The position numbers were made by a program, and so were the translations under genes. Below, piece by piece: positions 1 to 7,235 of a stretch of DNA of 12,796 nucleotides. The notes under the pieces were generated by a model that did no database searches, was not told the origin of the DNA, and worked only from the letters and a program-made list of their open reading frames with translations. The DNA comes from Pseudomonas sp. GTDB lineage: Bacteria; Pseudomonadota; Gammaproteobacteria; Pseudomonadales; Pseudomonadaceae. The stretch spans positions 1 through 12,796 of the forward strand of contig SKFV01000254.1 of assembly GCA_007117785.1 (NCBI GenBank). The letters run 5' to 3'. The first letter of the stretch is position 1. Every line of letters begins with the position of its first letter.

Positions 1-360
1 ATCGTCGCCGGGTAAACCATAAGCTACCAGGGTAAAGTTGCCCCCTTCGGTCGGGGTAACATCGGTAGTGAATACCGGGTCAGAGTCAGCTGGGCTGCCT
101 GCGGCGCGAATATCAATGGTCAATTGCTCTGCCGGTACACTGGTAAAGCTGGTGGCATCAAAGCGCGCAAGGTCATCAATGGCCAGGGCGTCATTGATGT
201 AGATATCCACTGCAGGCGCATCAGCGGCTGAATGCAATACACGTACATCGGCGCTGGGGCCAGAGGGTGGAGCGACACTCAGGCTGCTACTGCCACTACT
301 GCCGAGGCAGCCGCTCAATACGATGGCCATGGCCACCAAAAGTAAGGTCAGGGCTTTCAC
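1..360 (-). CDS. DUF4397-type lipoprotein, 3' end beyond the window
   Basis: This is the first 120 codons of a secreted lipoprotein; the stop lies outside the window. Translation starts at a GTG (358-360), preceded on the minus strand by an AGAGGA ribosome site. The product begins VKALTLLLVAMAIVLSGC, a lipoprotein signal peptide with lipobox LSGC and the acylated cysteine at residue 18. The +2 residue is Leu, not Asp, which favours the outer membrane. A Gly/Ser-rich tether (about 20-37) follows. From about residue 39 the sequence DVRVLHSAADAPAVDIYIN matches the start of the DUF4397 domain (typically VRVvHaSpDAPaVDvyv), a beta-sandwich domain of unknown function in surface proteins. An internal ATG at codon 11 would destroy the signal peptide, so GTG is preferred. 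The gene diverges from the TSUP/lgt operon. Its function is unknown; the domain call rests on motif resemblance only. Confidence 0.75.
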   Translation of the reverse strand, partial: MKALTLLLVAMAIVLSGCLGSSGSSSLSVAPPSGPSADVRVLHSAADAPAVDIYINDALAIDDLARFDATSFTSVPAEQLTIDIRAAGSPADSDPVFTTDVTPTEGGNFTLVAYGLPGDD

Positions 361-393
361 TGTCAGTTCCTCTTGATCAGATGGTTCGCAAGG

Positions 394-409
394 TTGTGTA
401 GCAACACAA
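394..409. repeat. Inverted repeat TTGTGT-AGCA-ACACAA
   Basis: A perfect 6-bp inverted repeat with a 4-nt centre lies 33 bp upstream of the DUF4397 gene's GTG. It falls in that gene's probable promoter or leader. It could be an operator half-site pair or a small hairpin; no specific regulator is recognised. Confidence 0.3.
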
Positions 410-425
410 AAACTAGACTCTTTTC

Positions 426-453
426 TTGTACAAGGCACGTAAAAACCTATACG
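426..453 (+). promoter_or_regulatory. Possible sigma70 promoter for the TSUP-lgt-thyA-folA operon
   Basis: TTGTAC (426-431) and TATACG (448-453) are separated by 16 bp and lie about 140 bp upstream of the TSUP start. Both boxes deviate from consensus. The -35 box is part of a perfect 10-bp palindrome, CTTGTACAAG (425-434). It is offered as the best candidate by eye in this AT-rich divergent region, not as an established promoter. Confidence 0.25.
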
Positions 454-462
454 AAACCTATA
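443..462. repeat. Two direct copies of AAACCTATA with 11-bp period
   Basis: AAACCTATA occurs at 443-451 and again at 454-462, exactly 11 bp apart, in the divergent intergenic region between the DUF4397 lipoprotein gene and the TSUP operon. One-helical-turn direct repeats are typical of binding sites of OmpR/PhoB-type response regulators, but no known box is matched. The repeats overlap the candidate -10 region of the rightward promoter. Confidence 0.4.
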
Positions 463-592
463 TAGAATGTTTCAGGATAATGCGTTGCCTCTAGCGGGGC
501 ACCCTCAGGAGTGCAGGCAAACGTCTTGAGAACAGGTAAACTTGCGCGGTATGTCCTGTTGGGCGCTTGCTCATTTGTTAGCCGAGGTGGCT

Positions 593-1378
593 GTGGAGTT
601 TTTGCTGTATCTGATCCTGGGTGGTTTTGCCGGTACCCTGGCCGGCCTGTTTGGTGTCGGTGGCGGCATGATCATCGTGCCGGTGCTGGTCTACAGTTTT
701 ACCTTGCAAGGCTTCGATGTCAGCGTGCTCACGCATATGGCGGTCGGCACCTCATTGGCGACCATGGCCTTTACCTCGATCAATGCGATCCGTGCCCATC
801 ACCTCAAGGGTGCGGTGCGCTGGCCCCTGTTTGTCTGGATGACGCTGGGGATTGTCTTTGGTACTGTGCTGGGGGCTTTGACTGCTGCCTGGTTGAGTGG
901 CCCGCTGCTGCAAAAGATCATTGGTGTGTTTGCTATCTGTGTTGCTATTCAGATGGGTTTCAAACTGCAGCCGAAAGCGACCCTGGATGTGCCGGGCAAG
1001 CCCGGTCTGACTGTTGCTGGTGGGGTCATTGGTTGGGCGTCCGCGATTTTTGGTATTGGCGGTGGTTCGCTGACGGTGCCCTTTCTGGTCTGGCGCAGTG
1101 TGCCGATGCAACAGGCTGTAGCAACCTCGTCAGCCTGTGGTCTGCCGATCGCGATAGCCGGGGCCATCAGCTTTATCATGACCGGCTGGTCGGCAACGCA
1201 TCTGCCGGAATGGAGCCTGGGCTATGTATACTTGCCGGCCATGGTCGGCATTGCCGCCACCAGCATGCTGTTTGCCGGCTTTGGCGCGCGCCTTGCCCAC
1301 CGGCTGTCGCAACAATTGCTCAAGCGCCTGTTTGCCGTGTTGCTGCTCTGTGTGGGCATCAACTTTCTACTCTTTTAG
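593..1378 (+). CDS. TSUP-family (TauE/SafE) membrane permease
   Basis: This is a 261-residue inner-membrane protein of the TSUP (sulfite exporter TauE/SafE) family, whose members move small sulfur-containing or organic anions; the substrate cannot be read here. Two homologous halves each carry the family glycine motif: GLFGVGGGMIIVP (18-30) and AIFGIGGGSLTVP (151-163). About eight hydrophobic segments cover nearly the whole chain. I chose GTG 593 because GAGG (584-587) stands 5 nt upstream and the product then begins MEFLLYLILGG, the usual start and length for the family. Upstream in-frame TTG 542 and ATG 551 would add a non-hydrophobic, poorly conserved-looking extension. It is the first gene of a four-gene operon, with only 9 bp to lgt. 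Placement beside lgt is, as I recall, conserved in Pseudomonas. Confidence 0.85.
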   Translation: MEFLLYLILGGFAGTLAGLFGVGGGMIIVPVLVYSFTLQGFDVSVLTHMAVGTSLATMAFTSINAIRAHHLKGAVRWPLFVWMTLGIVFGTVLGALTAAWLSGPLLQKIIGVFAICVAIQMGFKLQPKATLDVPGKPGLTVAGGVIGWASAIFGIGGGSLTVPFLVWRSVPMQQAVATSSACGLPIAIAGAISFIMTGWSATHLPEWSLGYVYLPAMVGIAATSMLFAGFGARLAHRLSQQLLKRLFAVLLLCVGINFLLF

Positions 1379-1387
1379 GGATAGCCG

Positions 1388-2179
1388 ATGAATTATCCAG
1401 CGATTGACCCGGTAGCGCTCAGTCTCGGTCCCATCCAGATTTACTGGTATGGCCTGATGTATCTGGTGGGGATCGGTGGTGCCTGGTGGCTGGCGAGCCG
1501 ACGTTTGCACCGGCTGGACCCGCAATGGACCCAGGACAAACTCTCCGACCTGGTGTTCTGGGTTGCTCTCGGGGTGATTGCCGGTGGCCGTCTCGGCTAT
1601 GTGCTCTTCTATGACCTGGCGGCTTACTTCAATGACCCCAGCCTGGTGCTGCAGATCTGGCGCGGGGGGATGTCTTTCCACGGCGGCCTGATTGGTGTGC
1701 TGCTGGCGGTCTGGTGGTTTGCCCGGCGCAATGGCAAGCCCTTTTTCCAACTGATGGATTTTGTCGCGCCCTTGGTACCTATTGGTCTGGGCGCCGGCCG
1801 CATCGGTAATTTCATCAATGCCGAGTTGTGGGGCCGTGCCAGTGATGTACCCTGGGCCATGGTCTTTCCCACCGATCCGCTGCAACTCGCTCGTCACCCC
1901 TCCCAGCTCTACCAGTTTGCCCTGGAAGGAGTGGCACTGTTTGTTATTCTCTGGCTCTATTCCAGCAAGCCTCGGCCGATGATGGCGGTCAGTGGTTTGT
2001 TCGGGGTGTGTTACGGTATTTTCCGTTTTATGGTCGAATTCGTGCGTGAGCCGGACGCCCATATTGGCTACCTGGCATTCGGCTGGTTCACCATGGGGCA
2101 GTTGCTGTCATTGCCCATGATCCTGCTGGGCGCGATCATGATGGCAGTGGCCTACCAGCGTGAAGGACGCAAGCTATGA
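1388..2179 (+). CDS. lgt: Prolipoprotein diacylglyceryl transferase
   Basis: Lgt (263 aa) transfers diacylglycerol from phosphatidylglycerol to the lipobox cysteine of prolipoproteins, the first step of lipoprotein maturation in the inner membrane. Visible family features are the N-terminal YWYGLMYL segment (19-26), the FHGG motif with the essential-type His98, the Lgt signature GRIGNFINAELWGR (137-150) containing Arg138 and Asn141, and the C-terminal FRFMVEFVREPD block (212-223). Several hydrophobic segments span the chain. ATG 1388 follows AGGG (1377-1380) at 7 nt; that AGGG overlaps the TSUP stop codon, suggesting coupled translation. The stop overlaps the thyA start by ATGA. Likely substrates in this same window include the DUF4397 lipoprotein and the esterase. 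Confidence 0.97.
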   Translation: MNYPAIDPVALSLGPIQIYWYGLMYLVGIGGAWWLASRRLHRLDPQWTQDKLSDLVFWVALGVIAGGRLGYVLFYDLAAYFNDPSLVLQIWRGGMSFHGGLIGVLLAVWWFARRNGKPFFQLMDFVAPLVPIGLGAGRIGNFINAELWGRASDVPWAMVFPTDPLQLARHPSQLYQFALEGVALFVILWLYSSKPRPMMAVSGLFGVCYGIFRFMVEFVREPDAHIGYLAFGWFTMGQLLSLPMILLGAIMMAVAYQREGRKL

Positions 2180-2970
2180 AACAGTATCTGGATCTGATGC
2201 GCCATGTGCGCGAAAACGGCACTTTCAAATCTGACCGCACCGGCACTGGTACCTGGAGTGTCTTCGGTTACCAGATGCGCTTTGATCTGGCGGCTGGTTT
2301 TCCCTTGGTCACCACCAAGAAATGCCATGTGAAATCGATCATCCATGAGCTGCTGTGGTTCCTTCAGGGTGATACCAATATTCGTTACCTGAAAGAGAAC
2401 GGCGTCTCGATCTGGGATGCCTGGGCTGACGAGAAGGGCGACCTGGGGCCAGTTTACGGTTACCAATGGCGCAGTTGGCCGGCGCCCAATGGCGAGTCGA
2501 TTGACCAGATCAGTAAGCTGATCGATATGATTCGCAGCAATCCGGACTCGCGCCGCTTGATGGTTTCGGCCTGGAACCCGGCACTGGTCGATCAGATGGC
2601 GTTGCCGCCTTGTCATGCCCTGTTCCAGTTCTATGTGGCCGACGGCAAGCTGAGCTGCCAGTTGTATCAGCGCTCGGCGGACATTTTCCTTGGCGTGCCT
2701 TTCAATATTGCCAGTTATGCCTTGCTGACCCTGATGGTCGCCCAGGTCTGTGATTTGCAGCCGGGCGAGTTTATCTGGACCGGCGGTGATTGCCACCTTT
2801 ACAGCAACCACCTGGAGCAGGCTGATCTGCAACTGACGCGGGATCCCTTGCCCTTGCCGACCATGCGCTTGAACCCCGAGGTGACGGATCTGTTTGCCTT
2901 TACCTTTGAAGATTTCACCCTGGAAAATTACCAGGCCCATCCGCATATCAAAGCGCCGGTTGCCGTATGA
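2176..2970 (+). CDS. thyA: Thymidylate synthase
   Basis: ThyA (264 aa) methylates dUMP to dTMP using 5,10-methylenetetrahydrofolate, releasing dihydrofolate; it is cytoplasmic and homodimeric in the family. Length and residue numbering match the E. coli enzyme: Arg21 in the phosphate-binding loop (DRTGTGT, 20-26), Arg126-Arg127 contributed across the dimer, nucleophile Cys146 in LPPCHALFQF (143-152), and Asn177, His207 and Tyr209 around the nucleotide. The start is ATG 2176, which overlaps the lgt stop (ATGA); AAGGA (2163-2167) inside lgt provides a ribosome site at 8 nt. The stop overlaps the folA start in the same way. Its dihydrofolate product is the substrate of FolA encoded next. Confidence 0.98.
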   Translation: MKQYLDLMRHVRENGTFKSDRTGTGTWSVFGYQMRFDLAAGFPLVTTKKCHVKSIIHELLWFLQGDTNIRYLKENGVSIWDAWADEKGDLGPVYGYQWRSWPAPNGESIDQISKLIDMIRSNPDSRRLMVSAWNPALVDQMALPPCHALFQFYVADGKLSCQLYQRSADIFLGVPFNIASYALLTLMVAQVCDLQPGEFIWTGGDCHLYSNHLEQADLQLTRDPLPLPTMRLNPEVTDLFAFTFEDFTLENYQAHPHIKAPVAV

Positions 2971-3488
2971 GCGATACCCATCCTCGCTTGGCGATGATTG
3001 CTGCGCTTGGCCGTAACCGGGTGATCGGGCGGGATAATCAACTGCCCTGGCACTTGCCGGAAGACCTCAAGTATTTCCGTGCGCGGACCTGGGGCAAACC
3101 CATTGTCATGGGCCGCAAGACGTTTGATTCCCTGGGGCGTCCCTTGCCGGGAAGAACCAATATAGTGCTGACCCGCCAAAAGGAGTTGAGCCTGCCGGGC
3201 GCTGTGGTGGTTGCCTCGGTAGAAGAGGCGCTGCGCCGTGCCTATGCCCAGGCTGAACTGGATGGTGCGGATGAAGTGATGATCATCGGTGGCGAGAACC
3301 TCTATACCCAGTTGTTGCCGCAAGCCGACCGGCTTTATCTGACTCAGGTCGAGCTGGAACCGGCGGGGGATGCCTGGTTTCCCGAATGGGATTCACGCCA
3401 ATGGCAGTTGCAGGAAGCCGATAACAAGCCTGCTGGCGCTGACTACCCGGCACACAGTTACCAGGTCTGGGATCGCCGCGCCGGTTGA
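2967..3488 (+). CDS. folA: Dihydrofolate reductase
   Basis: FolA (173 aa) reduces dihydrofolate to tetrahydrofolate with NADPH and is the trimethoprim target. The family motifs are in order: substrate loop VIGRDNQLPWHLPEDLKYF (19-37) with Trp28 and catalytic Asp33, the NADPH-binding MGRKTFDSLGRPLPGR (48-63), and IIGGENLYTQLLP near residues 106-118. The start ATG 2967 overlaps the thyA stop by ATGA. No good ribosome site is visible upstream, so translation is probably coupled to thyA. This is the last gene of the operon. Its last 31 bp overlap the 3' end of the convergent GGDEF/EAL gene, and no intrinsic terminator is visible downstream. Confidence 0.96.
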   Translation: MSDTHPRLAMIAALGRNRVIGRDNQLPWHLPEDLKYFRARTWGKPIVMGRKTFDSLGRPLPGRTNIVLTRQKELSLPGAVVVASVEEALRRAYAQAELDGADEVMIIGGENLYTQLLPQADRLYLTQVELEPAGDAWFPEWDSRQWQLQEADNKPAGADYPAHSYQVWDRRAG

Positions 3489-5134
3489 CTCAGCACCTGA
3501 TCCAGCGGGCGCGGCTGGCCGATCCAGAAACCTTGCAAGTAATCACCGCCGCAATCAGACACCTGGCGCGCACTGTCGGCATTTTCGATGTAGGACGCGA
3601 TGATGCGTTTGTCCATGCTCCGAGACAGGCTGATCAGATTGCGCACATAGTCACCGCTGGCACTGTCTTCTTCCGCATGACGCCCATCCAGCTTGACGCC
3701 CTGAATCGGCAAGCGTGACAGGTAACCAAAGGCGCCATACTCCTCACCAAAGCGATCCAGCCAGATCGACACGCCCAGGGCACTGAGTGCATGGCAGAGT
3801 TTGCTCGCCTGATCACTGTGCCGGAGCAAGGTGGATTCACGCAGCTCCAGTTGCAGCATATGCGCGGGGACTTTGCTCTTCACCAGCAATTGCTGCAACT
3901 GGTCGGCAAAGCGCGGTTGTTTGAGCTCACGGTCGCTGATATTGATCGCCAGACGACATTCGATGCCGGCTGCCTGCCACGTGCGCAGCGCATTCAGGGC
4001 TTGCCCGATCACCCAGTGGCCCATGGGCAGAATCAGCCCGCTATGCTCCGCCAGTTGCAGGAAATCATCGGGCGTCAACAGGCCAAGCCGAGGGTGCTGC
4101 CAGCGCAGCAGCGCTTCCCAGGCAACGGTATTACCGTTCTGGGTATCCACAATGGGTTGATAGTGCAGGCGAAATTCACCCTCCAGCAGCCCGGTGCGCA
4201 AGCCCTGTTCGATATCGAGATTTTCCCGCGTGTGGCTTTCATCTTGCGGTGAGTAAAAGCTATAGCCGTTGCGGCCGCCGGCCTTGGCGCGATAGAGGGC
4301 CTGGTCGGCATGTTGCAACAATTCTGTTGCCGTCTGGCCGTGTGCCGGGTGGGTGGCAATACCGACACTGGCTGAAATCAGCAGGTGATGGCTGTTAAGG
4401 GTGATAGGTTCACTCAGCGTATGAATGATCTTGCTGGCGATCAGAGCAGCATCGTTGGGGTCATGCAGGTCACTCAGCAGGGCGACAAATTCGTCACCAC
4501 CGACGCGGGCAATCAGATCATTCTGGCGCATGGTGCGTCGCAGGCGATTGGCGATCACTGCCAGCAGCAAGTCCCCCAGGCCATGCCCAAAACTGTCATT
4601 GATCTGCTTGAAGTAATCGAGGTCGATGTACAGCAGGGCAAAGCTGGTATGGCTGCGGGCGCTGTGCAGCAACATGCGGTCCAGCTCTTCTTCCAGGCGC
4701 GCGCGATTGGCGAGGCCAGTCAGTGGGTCCTGCCTCGCTTCCAGCGCTAGCTGGTCGCCACGTAAACGACGGCAACGGCCATGCACCAGGGCACGGGTCA
4801 AGCTGCCGGGGTTGATCTCATCGCGTTGCAAGACATCATCTGCGCCAGCTTCAATTGCCTGAGTGCCTTCAGCATGCCCTTGAATATCACTGACCACCAG
4901 GCATAGCGTTTCGCTGACACCACGACGTATGCCGCGCACCAGATCCATATCGGCGGGCACCAGGCAGGCGTCAAAATTTTCCGTGGTCAGGCGTTTGAGG
5001 GCTTCACTACGACGGGTGCAGAGGTCAATGACAAAGTCAGCGGGCGCACCAGCCGGCAGACAGGTCGCCAGCAACTGTTGTCGCTTGACCGGATCAGGCT
5101 CGACCAGCAAAAGTTTGGGGCAGCCACTATCCAT
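3458..5134 (-). CDS. REC-like / GGDEF / EAL c-di-GMP signalling protein
   Basis: This is a 558-residue soluble protein with no membrane segment. An N-terminal receiver-like domain (about 5-120) keeps the acidic pair Glu12/Asp14, but Pro60 occupies the usual phospho-Asp position and Arg104 replaces the conserved Lys, so it looks like a pseudo-receiver. The GGDEF domain begins at DPLTGLANR (136-144), has GGDEF intact (212-216) and an RxxD inhibitory site (RQND, 203-206) exactly five residues before it, so diguanylate cyclase activity is likely. The EAL domain has EALLRW (340-345), Asn398, Glu430, Lys481, Glu517 and Gln534, but DDFG is DRFG (460-463) and the following loop is EEYGA. Loss of the second Asp probably weakens or abolishes phosphodiesterase activity. 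ATG 5134 was chosen; GTG 5143 adds three residues. Neither start has a strong ribosome site. The partner and output are unknown. Confidence 0.92.
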   Translation of the reverse strand: MDSGCPKLLLVEPDPVKRQQLLATCLPAGAPADFVIDLCTRRSEALKRLTTENFDACLVPADMDLVRGIRRGVSETLCLVVSDIQGHAEGTQAIEAGADDVLQRDEINPGSLTRALVHGRCRRLRGDQLALEARQDPLTGLANRARLEEELDRMLLHSARSHTSFALLYIDLDYFKQINDSFGHGLGDLLLAVIANRLRRTMRQNDLIARVGGDEFVALLSDLHDPNDAALIASKIIHTLSEPITLNSHHLLISASVGIATHPAHGQTATELLQHADQALYRAKAGGRNGYSFYSPQDESHTRENLDIEQGLRTGLLEGEFRLHYQPIVDTQNGNTVAWEALLRWQHPRLGLLTPDDFLQLAEHSGLILPMGHWVIGQALNALRTWQAAGIECRLAINISDRELKQPRFADQLQQLLVKSKVPAHMLQLELRESTLLRHSDQASKLCHALSALGVSIWLDRFGEEYGAFGYLSRLPIQGVKLDGRHAEEDSASGDYVRNLISLSRSMDKRIIASYIENADSARQVSDCGGDYLQGFWIGQPRPLDQVLSQPARRSQTW

Positions 5135-5245
5135 ATGAAGCACCGCTGCTACTAGGGCGAAGTAAATATGATCGTATAATAACGTGCTTGAATAGCAGGT
5201 AGGGGCAGAATGATGGCCAGTGGCTGAGTATTTCCGACGAATGGC

Positions 5246-5318
5246 AAATTGACGTCTTGAAATTGACGGGAAAGTATTTTAGGCGCACGGGCACTGCTGT
5301 TCAGGCGGAAAATTGACG
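5246..5318. repeat. Three copies of AAATTGACG between ilvD and the GGDEF/EAL gene
   Basis: AAATTGACG appears at 5246-5254, 5260-5268 and 5310-5318. The second and third copies extend to AAATTGACGGG and start exactly 50 bp apart; the first two start 14 bp apart. On the minus strand the third copy (CGTCAATTT) forms the distal stem arm and tail of the ilvD terminator, so the other two could be copied fragments of it or protein-binding repeats. They lie downstream of ilvD and upstream of the GGDEF/EAL gene. Confidence 0.45.
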
Positions 5319-5334
5319 GGGCCTAAGCCCCGTC
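5305..5334 (-). terminator. Intrinsic terminator of ilvD
   Basis: On the minus strand, 16 bp after the ilvD stop, a perfect 8-bp stem GACGGGGC / GCCCCGTC (5315-5322 with 5327-5334) with a 4-nt loop is followed by AATTTTCC. This is a standard rho-independent terminator shape with a short U tract. It separates ilvD from the co-oriented GGDEF/EAL gene, implying that the latter has its own promoter within about 5135-5304. Confidence 0.85.
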
Positions 5335-5350
5335 CAGATTCAGCCAGGGT

Positions 5351-7189
5351 TCAATCATCCAGCATTGCCAGGTTGCGCACGGCACCTTTATCCGCACTGG
5401 TTGCCAGCAGGGCATAGGCCTTGAGCGCACCGGATACCTTGCGCGGTCGCACTTCAATCGGCTTCCAGCCTTTCTGGTCCTGCTCGGCACGACGGCTGGC
5501 CAGCTCTTCATCGCTAACCAGTAGATTGATGCTGCGCTGGGGAATATCGATCAGGATCTTGTCGCCATCGCGCACCAGGCCAATGGCACCGCCAGCGGCG
5601 GCTTCAGGCGAGGCGTGACCGATTGACAGGCCTGAGGTGCCGCCAGAGAAGCGGCCATCAGTCAGCAGTGCACAATCCTTGCCCAGGCCTTTGGATTTCA
5701 GGTAGCTGGTCGGGTAGAGCATTTCCTGCATACCCGGGCCGCCTTTCGGGCCTTCATAGCGAATAATCACGATATTACCGGGCTTGACCTCATCGGCCAG
5801 AATGCCTTTGACCGCGCTGTCCTGGCTCTCGAAAATCTTCGCCCGGCCCTCAAAGACGTGAATGGACTCATCGACCCCGGCAGTCTTCACCACGCAGCCG
5901 TCTTCGGCAATGTTGCCATAGAGCACGGCCAGACCGCCTTCCTGCGAATAGGCATGTTCGACACTGCGGATACAGCCATTTTCGCGGTCATCATCCAGGG
6001 TGTCCCAGCGCGTGCTCTGACTGAATGCCACCTGGCTGGGAATGCCGGCCGGACCCGCCTTGAAGAAGGTGTGTACCGCTTCATCACTGGTCTGGGTAAT
6101 GTCCCACTGGGCAATGGCATCCGCCATGCTCGGGCTATGCACTGTGGGCACTTCGGTGTGCAACAGACCGCCACGGGCCAGTGAGCCAAGGATGGAAAAA
6201 ATGCCACCGGCGCGGTGTACATCTTCCATATGGTATTTCTGGATGTTCGGCGCCACCTTGCACAGCTGCGGCACTTTGCGGGATAGGCGGTCGATATCAC
6301 GCAGATCAAACGCCAGCTCGGCTTCCTGGGCGGCCGCCAGCAAGTGCAGGATGGTATTGGTTGAACCACCCATGGCGATATCCAGCGTCATGGCATTCTC
6401 AAACGCCTTGAAGTTGGCAATATTGCGCGGCAGTACGCTCTCGTTGCCTTCGCCGTAATACTGGTTGCACAGATCGACAATGGTTCGCCCGGCGCGCAGG
6501 AAGAGTTGCTCGCGATCACTGTGGGTCGCCAGGGTGGAGCCGTTGCCGGGTAGTGACAGGCCGAGCGCCTCGGTCAGGCAGTTCATCGAGTTGGCGGTAA
6601 ACATACCCGAGCAGCTACCACAGGTCGGACAGGCGCTACGCTCGTATTCGGCCACGGTTTCATCGGATACCGAGTCGTCCGCCGCAACCACCATGGCATC
6701 GACCAGATCCAGGCCGTGGCTGGCCAGTTTGGTCTTGCCGGCTTCCATCGGTCCGCCGGAGACAAAGACCACCGGAATATTCAGGCGCAAGGCCGCCATC
6801 AGCATGCCGGGGGTGATCTTGTCGCAGTTGGAAATACACACGATGGCATCGGCGCAATGGGCGTTGACCATGTACTCGACCGAGTCGGCAATTATCTCGC
6901 GGCTGGGCAACGAATAGAGCATGCCGTCATGACCCATGGCGATACCGTCATCCACCGCGATGGTATTGAACTCCTTGGCCACACCGCCGGCCTTTTCGAT
7001 CTCGCGCGCCACCAACTGACCCAGATCTTTCAGGTGCACGTGGCCGGGCACAAACTGGGTAAAGGAGTTGGCAATGGCAATGATCGGCTTCTGGAAATCC
7101 TCATCCTTCATGCCGGTGGCACGCCACAGTGCGCGGGCACCCGCCATATTGCGGCCAAAGGTGGAGGTTTTCGAGCGGTAATCAGGCAT
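5351..7189 (-). CDS. ilvD: Dihydroxy-acid dehydratase
   Basis: IlvD (612 aa) dehydrates 2,3-dihydroxy-isovalerate and 2,3-dihydroxy-3-methylvalerate to the 2-keto acids that lead to valine/leucine and isoleucine; it is a cytoplasmic iron-sulfur enzyme. Seen in the sequence are signature 1, NCDKITPGM (121-129) with Cys122, and the cysteine-rich CPTCGSCSGMFTANSMNCL block (187-205) that supplies a further cluster ligand. C-terminally there is signature 2, LLTDGRFSGGTSGLSIGH. The length agrees with the usual 610-620 aa. The start is ATG 7189 (MPDYRSKTST...), the typical IlvD beginning, with a weak GAGA site 8 nt upstream. The frame stays open for 24 more codons to 7261, but that extension looks unrelated to the family. 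The gene is monocistronic, with its own terminator, and is divergent from the chrA-type gene. Confidence 0.97.
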   Translation of the reverse strand: MPDYRSKTSTFGRNMAGARALWRATGMKDEDFQKPIIAIANSFTQFVPGHVHLKDLGQLVAREIEKAGGVAKEFNTIAVDDGIAMGHDGMLYSLPSREIIADSVEYMVNAHCADAIVCISNCDKITPGMLMAALRLNIPVVFVSGGPMEAGKTKLASHGLDLVDAMVVAADDSVSDETVAEYERSACPTCGSCSGMFTANSMNCLTEALGLSLPGNGSTLATHSDREQLFLRAGRTIVDLCNQYYGEGNESVLPRNIANFKAFENAMTLDIAMGGSTNTILHLLAAAQEAELAFDLRDIDRLSRKVPQLCKVAPNIQKYHMEDVHRAGGIFSILGSLARGGLLHTEVPTVHSPSMADAIAQWDITQTSDEAVHTFFKAGPAGIPSQVAFSQSTRWDTLDDDRENGCIRSVEHAYSQEGGLAVLYGNIAEDGCVVKTAGVDESIHVFEGRAKIFESQDSAVKGILADEVKPGNIVIIRYEGPKGGPGMQEMLYPTSYLKSKGLGKDCALLTDGRFSGGTSGLSIGHASPEAAAGGAIGLVRDGDKILIDIPQRSINLLVSDEELASRRAEQDQKGWKPIEVRPRKVSGALKAYALLATSADKGAVRNLAMLDD

Positions 7190-7235
7190 GGCGGTGGTCT
7201 CGTTGTGCGTTGCGTTAGCCCGCCATGATAACAAG

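Noticed and set aside
511..1407. 298-codon plus-strand open frame from GTG overlapping most of the TSUP gene
   Set aside because: Its product is rich in Cys, Trp and Arg with no family resemblance, and it runs in a different frame through a clear TSUP coding sequence.
1367..2062. 231-codon minus-strand frame antisense to lgt
   Set aside because: It is His/Gln/Pro-rich, lacks any recognisable domain, and is a codon-bias shadow of lgt.
2152..2946. 264-codon minus-strand frame antisense to thyA
   Set aside because: It mirrors thyA almost end to end, with no motif and no ribosome site; it is a shadow frame.
5175..5180. Perfect TATAAT on the plus strand between the GGDEF/EAL gene and ilvD
   Set aside because: No -35 box stands at 16-18 bp upstream, and transcription would run antisense into ilvD; the AT-rich patch more likely belongs to the minus-strand promoter region.
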